Source: Actinomycetota bacterium
GTDB taxonomy: Bacteria; Actinomycetota; Thermoleophilia; Gaiellales; Gaiellaceae
Direction of reading: 5' to 3'
NCBI GenBank assembly: GCA_013698195.1
Contig: JACCVK010000327.1
Span: 1 to 21,282, forward strand
DNA length: 21,282 nt
The notes under the pieces were generated by a model, which ran no database searches, had not been told where the DNA came from, and was given only the letters and a program-made list of their open reading frames with translations. Numbering within the stretch: position 1 is the stretch's first letter; each line of letters starts with the position of its first letter. The position numbers and the translations under genes are program-made. Below, one piece after another: positions 21,215 to 21,282 of the stretch.

Positions 21215-21282
21215 GAGGACGTGAACCGGTACTCGGCGGCGACGTCCGGCTCGAGAAAGGCCGCCGTCGGGCTGCCCGCCGG
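21211..21282 (-). CDS. C-terminal end of an unidentified protein (truncated by window edge)
   Basis: Hand translation gives 23 residues, PAGSPTAAFLEPDVAAEYRFTSS in two parts (PAGSPTAAFLEP and DVAAEYRFTSS), ending in a TGA that overlaps the DCC-family GTG start (GTGA). The overlap pattern, the same as other coupled pairs in this window, is the main support. Too little is present to name a family. Confidence 0.5.
   Translation of the reverse strand, partial: PAGSPTAAFLEPDVAAEYRFTSS

Overview
The window is high-GC DNA from what looks like a high-GC Gram-positive bacterium (Actinomycetota, perhaps the Thermoleophilia/Gaiellales side). The grounds are frequent GTG/TTG starts, GTGA/ATGA stop-start overlaps, PHO boxes of the actinobacterial TTCACC type with exact 11-bp spacing, probable leaderless transcripts behind TATTCT -10 boxes, and a small secreted RTX-type calcium-binding protein. 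Lineage is an inference from style. No rRNA, tRNA, CRISPR array, transposase or phage gene was seen. No gene-free stretch exceeds 300 bases; the largest are about 163, 148 and 143 bp.

Layout. 1-861 (minus): MarR regulator followed by a truncated MFS exporter. 862-1004: three tandem palindromes. 1005-3493: OmpR-type response regulator (minus), RTX calcium-binding protein (minus) and a divergent histidine kinase (plus). 3541-7957 (plus): PHO box, then pstS-pstC-pstA-pstB-phoU. 7971-9111 (plus): second PHO box, a second orphan pstS and a strong terminator. 9136-9777 (minus): arsenate reductase. 9926-12234 (plus): CYTH-CHAD protein, Nudix hydrolase and a frameshifted SixA-like histidine phosphatase. 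12255-17053 (minus): a DUF47 PhoU-like protein, PiT phosphate transporter, polyphosphate kinase and Ppx/GppA exopolyphosphatase operon. 17144-18949 (minus): a Rieske oxygenase and a frameshifted PHP-domain phosphoesterase. 19057-20664 (plus): an M2/M3-like zinc peptidase. 20671-20820: a 150-bp element with terminal inverted repeats and a central palindrome. 20828-21282 (minus): a DCC-family protein and the tail of another gene.

How it fits together. About 16 kb (1005-17053) is almost entirely phosphate biology: sensing (response regulator, kinase, PhoU), high-affinity uptake (Pst, with two binding proteins), low-affinity uptake (PiT with its DUF47 partner), storage and recovery of polyphosphate (Ppk, Ppx), polyphosphate/triphosphate binding (CYTH-CHAD), nucleotide and phosphohistidine hydrolysis (Nudix, SixA-like), and detoxification of the phosphate mimic arsenate (ArsC). 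The two PHO boxes precede exactly the two pstS genes, so the inducible part is probably the Pst operon and the second PstS. The polyphosphate operon shows no PHO box that I could find.

Points most worth a second look are the 150-bp element near the right end, the two single-base frameshifts (11766-12234 and 18225-18949) in otherwise well-preserved enzymes, the leader hairpins that enclose or abut ribosome-binding sites of pstS and the RTX gene, the orphan non-lipidated PstS, and the apparently soluble histidine kinase.
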